A program made the position numbers and the translations under genes. The notes beneath the pieces are model-generated. The model did no database searches and had not been told where the DNA came from. It saw only the letters and a list, made by a program, of their open reading frames with translations. 64,000 nucleotides of DNA, taken from assembly GCF_902801725.1 (NCBI RefSeq), contig NZ_CADCJB010000001.1, forward strand, positions 16,558 through 80,557, written 5' to 3'. This DNA is from an uncultured Methanobrevibacter sp. GTDB lineage: Archaea > Methanobacteriota > Methanobacteria > Methanobacteriales > Methanobacteriaceae. Positions 18,983 through 27,289 of the stretch are shown here, in pieces; position 1 is the stretch's first letter; the number at the start of each line of letters is the position of its first letter.

Positions 18983-19009
18983 GAGAGAGATGTGTTTCAA
19001 GTGTATGAC
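18983..19009 (+). repeat. ORB repeat 2 (full)
   Basis: A GAGAGAGA tract followed by TGTGTTTCAAGTGTATGAC. It has both the G-rich flank and the core, and points the same way as repeats 1, 3 and 4. Confidence 0.85.
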
Positions 19010-19032
19010 TTTTCATCCAAAAATCAATTTTC

Positions 19033-19056
19033 AAGAGATGTATTTCAAGTGTATCG
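19033..19056 (+). repeat. ORB repeat 3 (full)
   Basis: AGAGATGTATTTCAAGTGTA, 50 bases from repeat 2 in the same orientation, about five helical turns apart. Confidence 0.85.
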
Positions 19057-19146
19057 AAAATGAAAAAATGATAAGAAATCAGAAATCTCAAATAATAATG
19101 TTAAAATCAGCTAAAATTTAAAATAAAGAAAAAATTTGAAAGATAA

Positions 19147-19180
19147 ATTTCAAGTGTTTACAGTTGAAATATACCTCTTC
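19147..19180. repeat. ORB repeats 4 and 5 (overlapping inverted pair)
   Basis: TTTCAAGTGTTTACAG (forward) runs into TTTACAGTTGAAATATACC (reverse), giving a palindromic double site with a CCTCTTC flank on the right side only. Confidence 0.75.
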
Positions 19181-19203
19181 AGTCTTAATATATCCACAAA
19201 ATG

Positions 19204-19233
19204 GTTATACTTGAAATGCACCTCTCCCTCTCT
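19204..19233 (-). repeat. ORB repeat 6 (full, inverted)
   Basis: ATACTTGAAATGCACCTCTC followed by CCTCTC, the inverse of repeats 2 and 3. It abuts the stop codon of the DUF2299-like gene, which marks the outer limit of the origin. Confidence 0.85.
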
Positions 19234-19714
19234 AAATGAACATATCGTTTTCATTGGAGGAGGGGTTTTTAACAGAAATGCTACCAAAAGATTTGTCTAT
19301 TAAAAAAATACAATGTAACTTAGCTTTAAAAACACGTTTAATGGTTTTCATTAGTTCATTTTTGCTCAATCCATCTTCATATATTGTATCAGTTACTACA
19401 AACTGTTGCAATAAATCCTGATTAATACTAAGCTCAAAATCTACCAGATAACTGTTAAGTCCAAATTGCAAATCCAAAATGAAATTCTTTCTAACATCAG
19501 GACTGGAAGCAACCATTAAATTGACATGTTCCTGAGCAACTTGTGTCGCACATGCAATAATGATGCAATCCTTTCCAACAGGTTTGACAACATCCATTAT
19601 ATTTTCTTTTGGAAATTCAATAATATAGTGAAAGTCTGCATTTTCATCGAATTTTTTTTCAATTAAACATTCTTCGTCCATTAACCAGTTTCTAATGTTA
19701 TCTTCAAAATCCAT
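19232..19714 (-). CDS. DUF2299-like conserved archaeal protein
   Basis: A 160-residue cytosolic acidic protein. It starts MDFEDNIRNWLMDEECLIEKK, has a strand-rich middle (DFHYIIEFPKENIMDVVKP, CIIIACATQV), a helix with SSPDVRKNFILDLQ, and ends in a basic and strand region. It resembles the DUF2299 group of methanogen proteins of unknown function; the fold suggests a secretion-chaperone or YbjN-like alpha/beta domain. The gene ends at the last ORB of the origin and is transcribed into it. It is divergent from cbiB. No function can be assigned. Confidence 0.6.
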   Translation of the reverse strand: MDFEDNIRNWLMDEECLIEKKFDENADFHYIIEFPKENIMDVVKPVGKDCIIIACATQVAQEHVNLMVASSPDVRKNFILDLQFGLNSYLVDFELSINQDLLQQFVVTDTIYEDGLSKNELMKTIKRVFKAKLHCIFLIDKSFGSISVKNPSSNENDMFI

Positions 19715-19741
19715 ATTATCATCATCTGAAAATTTAATAAT

Positions 19742-19752
19742 AAATTATATAT
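19742..19752 (+). promoter_or_regulatory. TATA box for a leaderless cbiB transcript
   Basis: TTATATATTTT lies about 27-35 bases before the cbiB ATG at 19778, and no ribosome-binding site is seen between them. Confidence 0.45.
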
Positions 19753-19777
19753 TTTTTTATTATATATATTATAAAGT

Positions 19778-20815
19778 ATGATTGAATATAATAATCTAAT
19801 TAATGATATTATTTTTACCCAAACAGGAAATATTAATTCATTAAACTTATTCTTATTCATTATATTCTCATTATTGTTTTCACTTGCAATTGATGTCATC
19901 TTTGGAGAACTTCCAGGAAAGATTCATCCTGTTGTCATAATAGGATCAATAATAAATTTCTTCAGAGGTCTGTTTATAGGATTTAGAAACAGGATATCAG
20001 GAATATTGTTGGTATTGTGTACCTGCTTTGTTTCAAGCCTGATATTATATATAATTTATTTTATATGTAAATTTAATATAATATTGTTATTTATCATGTT
20101 TATCATATTATTATCATCTTCATTTTCTGTTAAAATGTTATTGGAAACAGCAATAAGTGTTGAAAATGACCTGAATGATAGTTTGGAAAAAGCAAGAAAA
20201 TCAGTATCATATCTTGTTAGCAGAAGTACTGATGAATTGACAGAAAGCTTCATCGTTTCGGCAACAATAGAAAGCATGACTGAAAACATTACCGATTCAT
20301 ATGTCGCTCCGATTTTTTACTACTTCATATTTTCAATAATAATAATTTTAAATCCAATTGATAATTGTCTGTACCTACTCCTTTTAGTTCCTATTCTCTA
20401 CAGGATGTTCAACACACTTGATGCAATGGTTGGATACACAACAGATGAATTGAAGTTTATTGGCTATGTTCCAGCTAAAATCGATGACATTTTGAATTTC
20501 ATCCCTTCAAGAATTGCAGGTCTGTATGTTGTTATTTCCGCATATCTTCTTAAACTTGATGGTAAAAACAGCTTTAAGATAATGATGAGAGATGCTCGAA
20601 ATTGTCCAAGTCCAAATTCAGGTTATACCATGGCATCAGCAGCTGGAGCCCTGAATATAAGGCTGGTTAAAAAAGATACATATATTTTAGGAGATGAAAA
20701 CAAGCCTATTGAAGTCAATGACATTGAAAAGGCAGTCAATCTATCAAAATTGACAATTATTTTATTTACTATAACTATAATATTATTATTGATATTGGTT
20801 AATGTGATATTATGA
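19778..20815 (+). CDS. cbiB: Adenosylcobinamide-phosphate synthase (CbiB/CobD)
   Basis: Integral membrane enzyme that attaches aminopropanol phosphate (or its phosphate) to adenosylcobyric acid. Diagnostic segments are IDVIFGELPGKIHPVVIIGSI (near 39-59), LVSRSTDELTESFIVSATIESMTENITDSYVAP, and ARNCPSPNSGYTMASAAGAL near the C-terminus. About five membrane helices are visible. At 345 residues it is somewhat longer than average because of a ~25-residue N-terminal addition. Its stop overlaps the cbiG start (ATGA), so the two are coupled. Cobamides are needed for the Mtr methyltransferase of methanogenesis. Confidence 0.94.
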   Translation: MIEYNNLINDIIFTQTGNINSLNLFLFIIFSLLFSLAIDVIFGELPGKIHPVVIIGSIINFFRGLFIGFRNRISGILLVLCTCFVSSLILYIIYFICKFNIILLFIMFIILLSSSFSVKMLLETAISVENDLNDSLEKARKSVSYLVSRSTDELTESFIVSATIESMTENITDSYVAPIFYYFIFSIIIILNPIDNCLYLLLLVPILYRMFNTLDAMVGYTTDELKFIGYVPAKIDDILNFIPSRIAGLYVVISAYLLKLDGKNSFKIMMRDARNCPSPNSGYTMASAAGALNIRLVKKDTYILGDENKPIEVNDIEKAVNLSKLTIILFTITIILLLILVNVIL

Positions 20816-21828
20816 AAATTGCAATCATTTCTGTTTCAAAAAAAGGTCAGGATTTAGCAGTTTCATTAAAAGAGAAACTGAATAATGATTCTACAATAAT
20901 AAGAACTGATCTTTTTCACAAGGATGTCAAAAATAAGTTTCCAATTTTATTTTATGAATATGATGCAATAATTGCAATAATGGCATCTGGAATATTGATA
21001 AGATCCATCGCTCCATTGATAGAATCAAAAACTTCAGATCCTGCAGTATTGAATATTGATGATAATGGTAATTTTGTAATATCTGTTCTATCAGGTCATT
21101 TGGGAGGCGCAAACAGACTAACAGAAAAAGTTGCTAGTATGATTGATGCTATACCCGTTATAACCACTTCCACTGATGTTAATAAAAAATTGGGAATTGA
21201 TGTAATTGCCAAAGACCTATATCTGTCAATTGATGATACAAGTGAAATTCTATTTTTCAACAAGTCAATTTTAGAAGGAAAAGAAATTTCATTTATTGTA
21301 AATTCCGATAAAAATTTTAAGTATTTTTTTGAGTATCTAAATAATAATACACTTGAAATTAACCTTTCAGTTGAATTTTCTTCAGAAGTTAATACAGATG
21401 AAATTCATGTCATGCTTGATGACCATAAACTTATATTAAAAGAGCGGAAACTTGTTGTCGGACTAGGCTGCAGACGTGGGAAGGAATGCATAAGATTATA
21501 TGACGGATTGAAAAAATCAATCAGAGATTTAAATATTCCTTTATCAAGAATTAATCAATTGTCCTCAGCTGAAATCAAGAAAGATGAAAAGGGAATGTTG
21601 GAACTGTCAGATAAATTGAATATTCCTATTAATTTTGTAGAATTAGATAAGTTAAGATTATTTGAATCGAATGATATACAAAAATCAGAGTTTGTAAAGT
21701 CAAAATTTGGAATTTATGGCGTTTGTGAACCATCAGCACTGATAACAGCAGGATATGATTCAAAATTGATTTACAAAAAAACCTCTTATGATGGTGTTAC
21801 AATAGCTATCGCTATTTCAAAATTTTAA
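20812..21828 (+). CDS. cbiG: Cobalt-precorrin-5A hydrolase
   Basis: Opens the lactone of cobalt-precorrin-5A and releases acetaldehyde in the anaerobic cobalamin route. The N-terminal domain has IIAIMASGILIRSIAPLIESK and VLSGHLGGANRLTEKVA; the middle is variable. The C-terminal domain has the diagnostic GLGCRRGKE, LSSAEIKKDEKGMLEL and GVCEPSALITAG. Length is 338 residues. It overlaps cbiB by four bases. The opposing UPF0147 gene follows after 19 bases. Confidence 0.94.
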   Translation: MKIAIISVSKKGQDLAVSLKEKLNNDSTIIRTDLFHKDVKNKFPILFYEYDAIIAIMASGILIRSIAPLIESKTSDPAVLNIDDNGNFVISVLSGHLGGANRLTEKVASMIDAIPVITTSTDVNKKLGIDVIAKDLYLSIDDTSEILFFNKSILEGKEISFIVNSDKNFKYFFEYLNNNTLEINLSVEFSSEVNTDEIHVMLDDHKLILKERKLVVGLGCRRGKECIRLYDGLKKSIRDLNIPLSRINQLSSAEIKKDEKGMLELSDKLNIPINFVELDKLRLFESNDIQKSEFVKSKFGIYGVCEPSALITAGYDSKLIYKKTSYDGVTIAIAISKF

Positions 21829-21847
21829 AATAATAAAAAAAAGTAAA

Positions 21848-22096
21848 TTAGATTGATTCTAATTTTGATAAAACTTCCCAAATCAATGTTCTTGCATGAA
21901 CAGGAATATTTGGATCGTTACTGATTTCGTCTAATTTTCCTAAGACGGTACTAATCCTAACAGATTGGTCTTGTTCTTCATCCTTTAAAAGTTCATTAGA
22001 TTCACTTGCTGCTTCCCGAATGTTACGAGGCACAGTATTATTATCCATGATGTATTCAAGAATTTCTGAAACTTCATCAATTGTTTGATTGCTCAT
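21848..22096 (-). CDS. UPF0147 family protein
   Basis: Small acidic helical protein of 82 residues, present in many archaea under the UPF0147 label. The motif NTVPRNIREAASES is diagnostic, with SNDPNIPVHARTLIWEVLSKLE near the end. Function is unknown; HEAT- or ARM-like helical packing is plausible. The ATG at 22096 follows GGAGGGG; a longer frame begins five codons earlier without such a site. Confidence 0.88.
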   Translation of the reverse strand: MSNQTIDEVSEILEYIMDNNTVPRNIREAASESNELLKDEEQDQSVRISTVLGKLDEISNDPNIPVHARTLIWEVLSKLESI

Positions 22097-22246
22097 ATAA
22101 AACCCCTCCAAAAATATTAATTAAAAATAAGTCAAAGATATATTAATTAATATATCTTTTATTATATATTTAAATATTTTTTGGTAATCAGGCAGAGATT
22201 GGAATTATAGTAAAATATATATTAAATTAAATATGAATTATTATAC

Positions 22247-22414
22247 ATGTCAGATGTAAGCAAAACAACTATAAATCTTCCTAAAGATATGAAAAAAGAA
22301 TTGAAAAAAATTGCAATCGATGAAGAAATTTCATTATCCGCTTTAATCATCAAAATGATTGAAGAAGGAATGGAAAAAAGAAATAAACCAAATGTTTTTT
22401 CAGATGAAGATTAA
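22247..22414 (+). CDS. Ribbon-helix-helix (CopG/Arc-like) DNA-binding protein
   Basis: A 55-residue open frame beginning MSDVSKTTINLPKDMKKEL. The strand TTINLP followed by two helices (KDMKKELKKIAIDEE and SLSALIIKMIEEGMEKR) is the classic ribbon-helix-helix arrangement of CopG/Arc repressors and antitoxins. There is no clear ribosome-binding site, but AAAATATATATTA lies about 25-35 bases upstream, which fits a leaderless mRNA. No toxin gene is adjacent. The stop overlaps the stop of the opposing aldolase by 4 bases. Confidence 0.75.
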   Translation: MSDVSKTTINLPKDMKKELKKIAIDEEISLSALIIKMIEEGMEKRNKPNVFSDED

Positions 22415-22998
22415 ATGTTATCTTCAACTGAATTTAACATATATGTAACGAATTGAGTTTTAGCAGTCTCTTCGACAAAAACTGCCAGCAGTTCTGCTTC
22501 TTTTAAGTTTTTACCGACACAGATTACCCCATGTTTTTTTAAAACAAGTACATCTTCTTCTCCAAGACCTTCACTAGCATTATTAGCTAATTCATCACTA
22601 CCTGGTTTTTGATAATCAATTTCAGCTAAATATGGAACTTTAATTTCGCCAAAACCTTCATATCTTTTGATTTTTTTAGATGAATGAGCAAATCCTGTTG
22701 CATAAGGAGAGTGTGTGTGAACTATGCCGTTAACGTCAGGTCTTTTCTTATAGATTTCCAGATGCATATTGACTTCAGAGGAAGGCTTTCCTTTTGTTAA
22801 TATATTTCCGTCCAAATCCACCAATACAATATCCTCTTCATTCAGGTTTGATAGGGATTTCAAAGTGGGTGTAATCGCTACAACATCTCCAATTTCACTC
22901 TTAAATCTTGCGCTGATATTTCCAGCTTTTCCTGATACTAAACCTTTGCCATAAATCTCATTTGAAATGTCAATAATCTCAGCAATATTTTTTTTCAT
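22411..22998 (-). CDS. Class II aldolase/adducin family protein (fuculose-1-phosphate aldolase-like)
   Basis: Zinc-dependent aldolase of 195 residues. The zinc ligands appear as HTHSPYA (His near 98 and 100) and a distal His in KKHGVICVG (about 160); the catalytic Glu is in SSEVNMHLEIY, and the phosphate-binding GNISARF is at the N-terminus. In methanogens such a FucA homologue makes or cleaves lactaldehyde-related metabolites, possibly for the lactyl part of coenzyme F420. The start has a GAGGTTATCTA site. It precedes no obvious pathway partner here. Confidence 0.88.
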   Translation of the reverse strand: MKKNIAEIIDISNEIYGKGLVSGKAGNISARFKSEIGDVVAITPTLKSLSNLNEEDIVLVDLDGNILTKGKPSSEVNMHLEIYKKRPDVNGIVHTHSPYATGFAHSSKKIKRYEGFGEIKVPYLAEIDYQKPGSDELANNASEGLGEEDVLVLKKHGVICVGKNLKEAELLAVFVEETAKTQFVTYMLNSVEDNI

Positions 22999-23010
22999 TA
23001 GATAACCTCA

Positions 23011-24735
23011 TTATAAGAATTTTAAATGTTTATATTTACCTTTGTGAAGTACAGGAACTTCTGCAGGAGTCGGTTCAATGTTATAAATTTTCTGAAACTC
23101 AGTCTGTGTCTGAAAAGTACCTGAATTGATCATATGAACTCCTTTGAATCTTCTGTATGTATTAATATGAACGTGTCCTGTATGGAATACGTCAGGAACA
23201 TCTTCAATCACAAGATAGTCTTCAAGCTCAGATGCTAAAGGTGTTCTTTCTCCATAAATTGGAGCTAAATGTCTTTTTTGAAGTAGTTCTTCCATTAATA
23301 GGTCATTTCTTTCATGTGTAAATTCCTTCACGGCCATTACCAAATCATCAAAACTACGTCCATGGTATATCAAAACATTTATTCCATCCAATGACACCAC
23401 ACCCGGATTAGAAATGAATTCAACATTGTCTAGTTCATATAGTGCATTAGCGTATTCTTCAGGCACTGCAGGTTGAGGTTCTGCAACTCTTGAAGCGTCG
23501 TGGTTTCCAGGAGCGATAATTATCTTGATATCGCTTCTAATGTTTCCTAAAAATCTGGCAGCTTCATTGTATTGTTCTGTAATGTCCTTAATTGCAAGCT
23601 CTTTTTCCTGGTTTGGATAAACACCGATCCCATCCACGATATCTCCACCAATGACTAGATATTTAACGTCTTCAGCAATTTTTCTTTGTTCTTCGCTACC
23701 ATAATCACAGTTAATCCAATCGATAAATCTTGTAAAAGCATCTTCCAGAAATGTTAAGCTGCCAATGTGAACATCAGATAGGAATACAATTCCGAAGTCC
23801 ATTTCCTTTTCGGGGATTCTTAAAACTCCCGGATTGATTATTTGCTGACCGAATGCAAAGGAGTTGTCTTTACTCTTGTTTGCAATTACACCAATTACCT
23901 CATCCCTGACAAGTTTTTCAGCTTCTGCAAACAATTCATCATTGTTGTTTGAGAATAGGACTGAAATGCTTCCTGTATCATCTTCAAATTCAACGATTTT
24001 ATGACCGTTTTTACTTGACCTGATTTCTTTAACCATTAAAATCATGCTTAAGCTATCCTGTGAGTCGTCAATGTCAGCGACCTTAATAGGATTTCTTAAC
24101 TCTGGTCTTTTGGATAGGATGTTATATAACTTTTCATATCTGCTTTGGAAATATGAGATTAGGTTTTCGAGCTCTCCGCTGGTGTATGATTTTTTACTGG
24201 TGTCTTGAATGATTTCAAAATCATATTCGACATTACTTTTTTCCAAATTCCTTTTAAATTTGATTTTTTCATCTTTTACAGTTTCTGAAGCTTCTAAAAT
24301 GGCTTTATTGATATGTTTTTCTTTCACGTCACTGTCTTTTTTTAGATTTTCTATACTAATATCCTTTTTTTGTGGTGTTTGGTTTTGTATTGGTTTTTTT
24401 GTTTCTGTTGGTGTTGTTTGTGTTTGGTTTTGTATTGGTTTTTTTGTTTCTGTTGGTGTTGTTTGAGGTTTTTCTGTTTTAACCTCACCGGCATCTGTTA
24501 ATGTTTTTTGATTATCCTTTTCAGGTATTTCTTTATTTCCTGTTATTTCATCAACTGTTTCACCACTAACTGATATCAAGTCTTTTGATGTGAATTTATC
24601 ACTTTTTAATTTGACTATGAGTGAAGATGCAAAATCTATAGGATTTTCTGCATTAATAACTTTATCATAAGCATCAGGTGATAGGTTGATTCCCTTTTTT
24701 GCAAATTTTAATAGAATTTTATTAGTAGTTGACAT
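23011..24735 (-). CDS. polB: DNA polymerase D small subunit (DP1, 3'-5' exonuclease)
   Basis: Proofreading subunit of archaeal replicative polymerase PolD. Residues 1-60 form a helical N-terminal domain; 70-125 are a low-complexity linker; 215-310 an OB fold ([13 protein letters not shown]); 310-574 a calcineurin-type nuclease with SDVHIGS (320-326), GGDIVDG (363-369), PGNHD (409-413), a downstream HGRS, and TGHVH. All metal ligands are present. The linker holds a perfect tandem repeat of 15 residues ([13 protein letters not shown]). The large subunit DP2 is not in the window. Confidence 0.95.
   Translation of the reverse strand: MSTTNKILLKFAKKGINLSPDAYDKVINAENPIDFASSLIVKLKSDKFTSKDLISVSGETVDEITGNKEIPEKDNQKTLTDAGEVKTEKPQTTPTETKKPIQNQTQTTPTETKKPIQNQTPQKKDISIENLKKDSDVKEKHINKAILEASETVKDEKIKFKRNLEKSNVEYDFEIIQDTSKKSYTSGELENLISYFQSRYEKLYNILSKRPELRNPIKVADIDDSQDSLSMILMVKEIRSSKNGHKIVEFEDDTGSISVLFSNNNDELFAEAEKLVRDEVIGVIANKSKDNSFAFGQQIINPGVLRIPEKEMDFGIVFLSDVHIGSLTFLEDAFTRFIDWINCDYGSEEQRKIAEDVKYLVIGGDIVDGIGVYPNQEKELAIKDITEQYNEAARFLGNIRSDIKIIIAPGNHDASRVAEPQPAVPEEYANALYELDNVEFISNPGVVSLDGINVLIYHGRSFDDLVMAVKEFTHERNDLLMEELLQKRHLAPIYGERTPLASELEDYLVIEDVPDVFHTGHVHINTYRRFKGVHMINSGTFQTQTEFQKIYNIEPTPAEVPVLHKGKYKHLKFL
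24375..24464 (-). repeat. 45-base tandem repeat in the DP1 linker
   Basis: Two adjacent 45-base units encode [13 protein letters not shown] twice. DNA identity is near complete, so the duplication is recent; the linker is disordered and can tolerate length change. Confidence 0.85.
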
Positions 24736-24896
24736 ATTGATTAAAATTTTTATTTTCTATAATTAATAAACTTTGAGAATTTTACTCAACATGATTTAGT
24801 CTTTTTCGTTATATTTATTATATATTAAAAAGAAAAGTTAAATCATTATAATGTACTTGTTATTTAATTAATAAGTTTTCAATGATTGTGATAAAA

Positions 24897-25559
24897 ATGG
24901 CAAATAAGGTACTTAGAATTATTTTAATAGTTGTAATATTTTTTATATTCTTTGAAGTAGGGCTAGTCAGTTCATACACTATTGTGACTTCTGAAGCTCC
25001 TAACGTTCAGGGATTAATAGATATGCAAATTTCTAAAATAACTGGGATGTTTACCCCAGAAAAAGTAAATGACATGTTAATTAGAGATCCAAGTCCTGTT
25101 AATATTACCAATAAAAAAGATGTTGCCTTGAAGATGGAATCTATATCGCAGGTTGATGGCGTTAATTATGACTCAATGAACGTTTCTACATATGATGACC
25201 CTAAAAAAAGCAATTTCACAGTCACCATTGAAGCGTTAGGATATGACTCCCCTAATTCAACTTCCGGTCAAATTGTTATTAGTAAAGTTCCAAACTATAA
25301 AATTATAGCTAAAGGAAATGCTACTTATAAGGACAACGGACTTACCGTTAATGAAAATAGTATAGTAATTACTTCAGTATTGAAATTATACAATACAGGC
25401 AATACTTCTCAAACTTCCTATACAGATTACAGTAGCAGCGGAAGCAGTGATAGTAGCTATAGCAGTTATAACAGCTACAGCAGTAGTAGCGGAAGCAGTG
25501 GTAGTAGCTATAGCAGTTATGACAGCAGTAGCAGTGGCAGTAGTAATAGCAGTTATTAA
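24897..25559 (+). CDS. Secreted or membrane-anchored protein with Ser/Tyr-rich tail
   Basis: A 220-residue protein that I do not recognise. It begins MANKVLRIILIVVIFFIFFEVG, an N-terminal membrane anchor or signal. A ~140-residue outside domain follows, with several potential N-glycosylation sites (NIT, NVS, NFT, NST, NAT). From about residue 175 to the end it is almost entirely Ser, Tyr and Gly with some Asp and Asn, encoded by AGC/AGT repeats. The start at 24897 is preferred over 24882 because of the TGTGAT element just before it. A cell-surface role is inferred. Confidence 0.7.
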   Translation: MANKVLRIILIVVIFFIFFEVGLVSSYTIVTSEAPNVQGLIDMQISKITGMFTPEKVNDMLIRDPSPVNITNKKDVALKMESISQVDGVNYDSMNVSTYDDPKKSNFTVTIEALGYDSPNSTSGQIVISKVPNYKIIAKGNATYKDNGLTVNENSIVITSVLKLYNTGNTSQTSYTDYSSSGSSDSSYSSYNSYSSSSGSSGSSYSSYDSSSSGSSNSSY

Positions 25560-25571
25560 TAATTTGATATT

Positions 25572-26645
25572 ATGATTAATGTAATTGGAATTGGTCAAAA
25601 TAGAGAAAACATGACTTTAGGAGCTTTAAAAGCTATTGAAGAGTCTGATGTTATTATAGGCTATAAAAAATACATAGACCAGATTGAAGATCTGATTGAA
25701 GATAAGGAAATAATTAAGAAAGGAATGGGTGATGAAATATCCCGTGCTGAAATGGCAATTCAAAAAAGTCTTGAAGGCCAGACTGTTTCTTTAATTAGTT
25801 CCGGAGATCCCGGCGTATTTGGAATGGCCAATGTATTATATCAGATAGTCAGCAAATATGAAGGAATTGAAATTAAGGTTTATCCTGGCGTATCGGCGTT
25901 GAATTATGCATCAAGTCACCTTGGTGCTCCTTTGCATGATTTTGCTGCCATCAGTTTAAGCAATATTTTGACTCCGCTGTCTGAAATAGAAAAAAAATTA
26001 AGATACGCTCTTGAAGCCAATCTGATTGTAGCTATTTATAATCCATTAAGTAAAACACGAAGAGAACCTTTTAAAAGGTTTAAAGAATGTGTTTTAGATA
26101 TTAAAGGAGAAGATGCTTTAATTGGCATTATTGATAGTACCTATGAGCCACCAAAAGCCACTATTGTTAAAATTAAAGATTTAACAGAAGATATTGTAAA
26201 CATGTCCTGTACATTGATTGTCGGAAATGATTTAACTTATGAACAGGACGGTAAGCTGATTACCCCTAGAGGATATGTAATCAGGTCCAAAATCCATGAA
26301 TTATCACAAAATCATTATGAAAAATTTTTAAATGGTGAAGTAGCTCACGGACCTAATCGTGAATGTGAGTTTTACCCTTGTCATTATGACGGTCAGTACT
26401 GTGATTTCTGTTATTGTCCGTTTTATCCATGTGGAGATTCTTCAACCGGAGGAGAATGGATTAAAGGAAAAGGTGTTTGGAACTGTACCAATTGTCATTG
26501 GTTGCACGATAAGCAGGCAGTTGAATGTCTACGCCCGCCTTTAGAAGATCTTTTGGAAGAAGTTGAAGATTTGAAAACAAAGAAAAAAACTTTACTAAAG
26601 CTTAGAAGAGCATGCTTATTACATGTAGATACAAAGGATTTATGA
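25572..26645 (+). CDS. cbiH: Precorrin-3B/cobalt-factor III C17-methyltransferase fused to a Cys-rich domain
   Basis: SAM-dependent corrin ring-contraction methyltransferase. Residues 1-~245 are the tetrapyrrole methylase fold: NVIGIGQNRENMTLGA, LISSGDPGVFGMA, YPGVSALNYASSHLGAPLHDF, and VAIYNPLSKTR. Residues ~255-357 add a domain with about a dozen Cys, including CHYDGQYCDFCYCPFYPCGD and NCTNCHWLHDKQAVEC, like the small Cys-rich proteins found near cobalamin genes, and then a coiled helix. The extra domain probably binds zinc or an iron-sulfur cluster. No strong ribosome-binding site is seen. Confidence 0.92.
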   Translation: MINVIGIGQNRENMTLGALKAIEESDVIIGYKKYIDQIEDLIEDKEIIKKGMGDEISRAEMAIQKSLEGQTVSLISSGDPGVFGMANVLYQIVSKYEGIEIKVYPGVSALNYASSHLGAPLHDFAAISLSNILTPLSEIEKKLRYALEANLIVAIYNPLSKTRREPFKRFKECVLDIKGEDALIGIIDSTYEPPKATIVKIKDLTEDIVNMSCTLIVGNDLTYEQDGKLITPRGYVIRSKIHELSQNHYEKFLNGEVAHGPNRECEFYPCHYDGQYCDFCYCPFYPCGDSSTGGEWIKGKGVWNCTNCHWLHDKQAVECLRPPLEDLLEEVEDLKTKKKTLLKLRRACLLHVDTKDL

Positions 26646-26654
26646 GGTATTCAA

Positions 26655-27254
26655 TTGACAATAAAAACTCTTTTAATAGAAATGAAGAATATGTCGGAAC
26701 TTATGGTAGATTTAGCTTATTCCGCCGTATTGTTCAACAGTAAAACAGCCGCTGAAGAAGTAATTACATTGGAAAATGAAGTAAACATGATGAATTTTGA
26801 AATTAAAAAGGAATCATTGGTTGCTGCTAGATCTTATGAAGATGCGGAAAAATTGACTGCACTACTTGAAATTGCGGAAGCGGCTGAAAGTATAGCAAAC
26901 GCTGCAAAAGATTTAGCTGATTTAGTAATTAAAGGTTTCAAACCACATCCTGTATTTAAAGTAGTTATGGAAGAATCAGATAAAAGCATTGTTAGAGTTA
27001 CAGTTGATGAGTCATCAGAAATTGCAAATAATACTTTAGGAGATTTGCTTTTAGTTAATCGTACAGGAATGAAAGTAATTGCTATTAGAAGAGGTTCATC
27101 CTGGATTTACGGTCCGGATAAAAGAACTACAATTTTACCAGATGATACATTAATTTTAAAAGGAACAGATGAAGGTGCCGATTTGCTTGAAAAATTAGCG
27201 GCAGGAACATGTTCCTTAGATGATATTCCAGATGAATTGGAAGATGAAGATTAG
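26655..27254 (+). CDS. PhoU/TrkA-C domain regulatory protein
   Basis: A 199-residue cytosolic protein. The N-terminal ~100 residues are helical and PhoU-like ([39 protein letters not shown]). Residues ~110-180 form a TrkA-C/RCK-C ligand-binding fold ([37 protein letters not shown]). Such proteins sit next to SLC41/MgtE-type cation transporters and probably gate them. The TTG start at 26655 is supported by GAGGTAT five bases upstream. The transporter gene follows after 35 bases. Confidence 0.82.
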   Translation: MTIKTLLIEMKNMSELMVDLAYSAVLFNSKTAAEEVITLENEVNMMNFEIKKESLVAARSYEDAEKLTALLEIAEAAESIANAAKDLADLVIKGFKPHPVFKVVMEESDKSIVRVTVDESSEIANNTLGDLLLVNRTGMKVIAIRRGSSWIYGPDKRTTILPDDTLILKGTDEGADLLEKLAAGTCSLDDIPDELEDED

Positions 27255-27289
27255 AGAAGTGATTTAGATGATTAAAGGTAGTGATATGT

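Larger units (their letters stand above)
18598..19231. other. Replication origin (oriC)
   Basis: A 634-base gene-free region directly upstream of orc1/cdc6. The half next to the initiator (18600-18890) is almost pure A+T, a good unwinding element. The other half carries six copies of a TTTCAAGTGTA-type box, four in one orientation and two inverted, with the best ones preceded by a GAGAG tract. Core, polarity and purine-rich flank correspond to the ORB/mini-ORB repeats known from the Methanothermobacter origin. The inverted layout around the AT-rich DNA is classic for archaeal origins. Confidence 0.9.

Noticed and set aside
21349..21362. ORB-core match (ACACTTGAAATT) in cbiG
   Set aside because: It lacks the CCTCTC-type flank, and the short AT-rich core is expected by chance.
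24209..24466. Repeat-bearing plus-strand frame (85 residues) at the DP1 linker
   Set aside because: It is the complement of the low-complexity linker; the DP1 frame has all the enzyme motifs.
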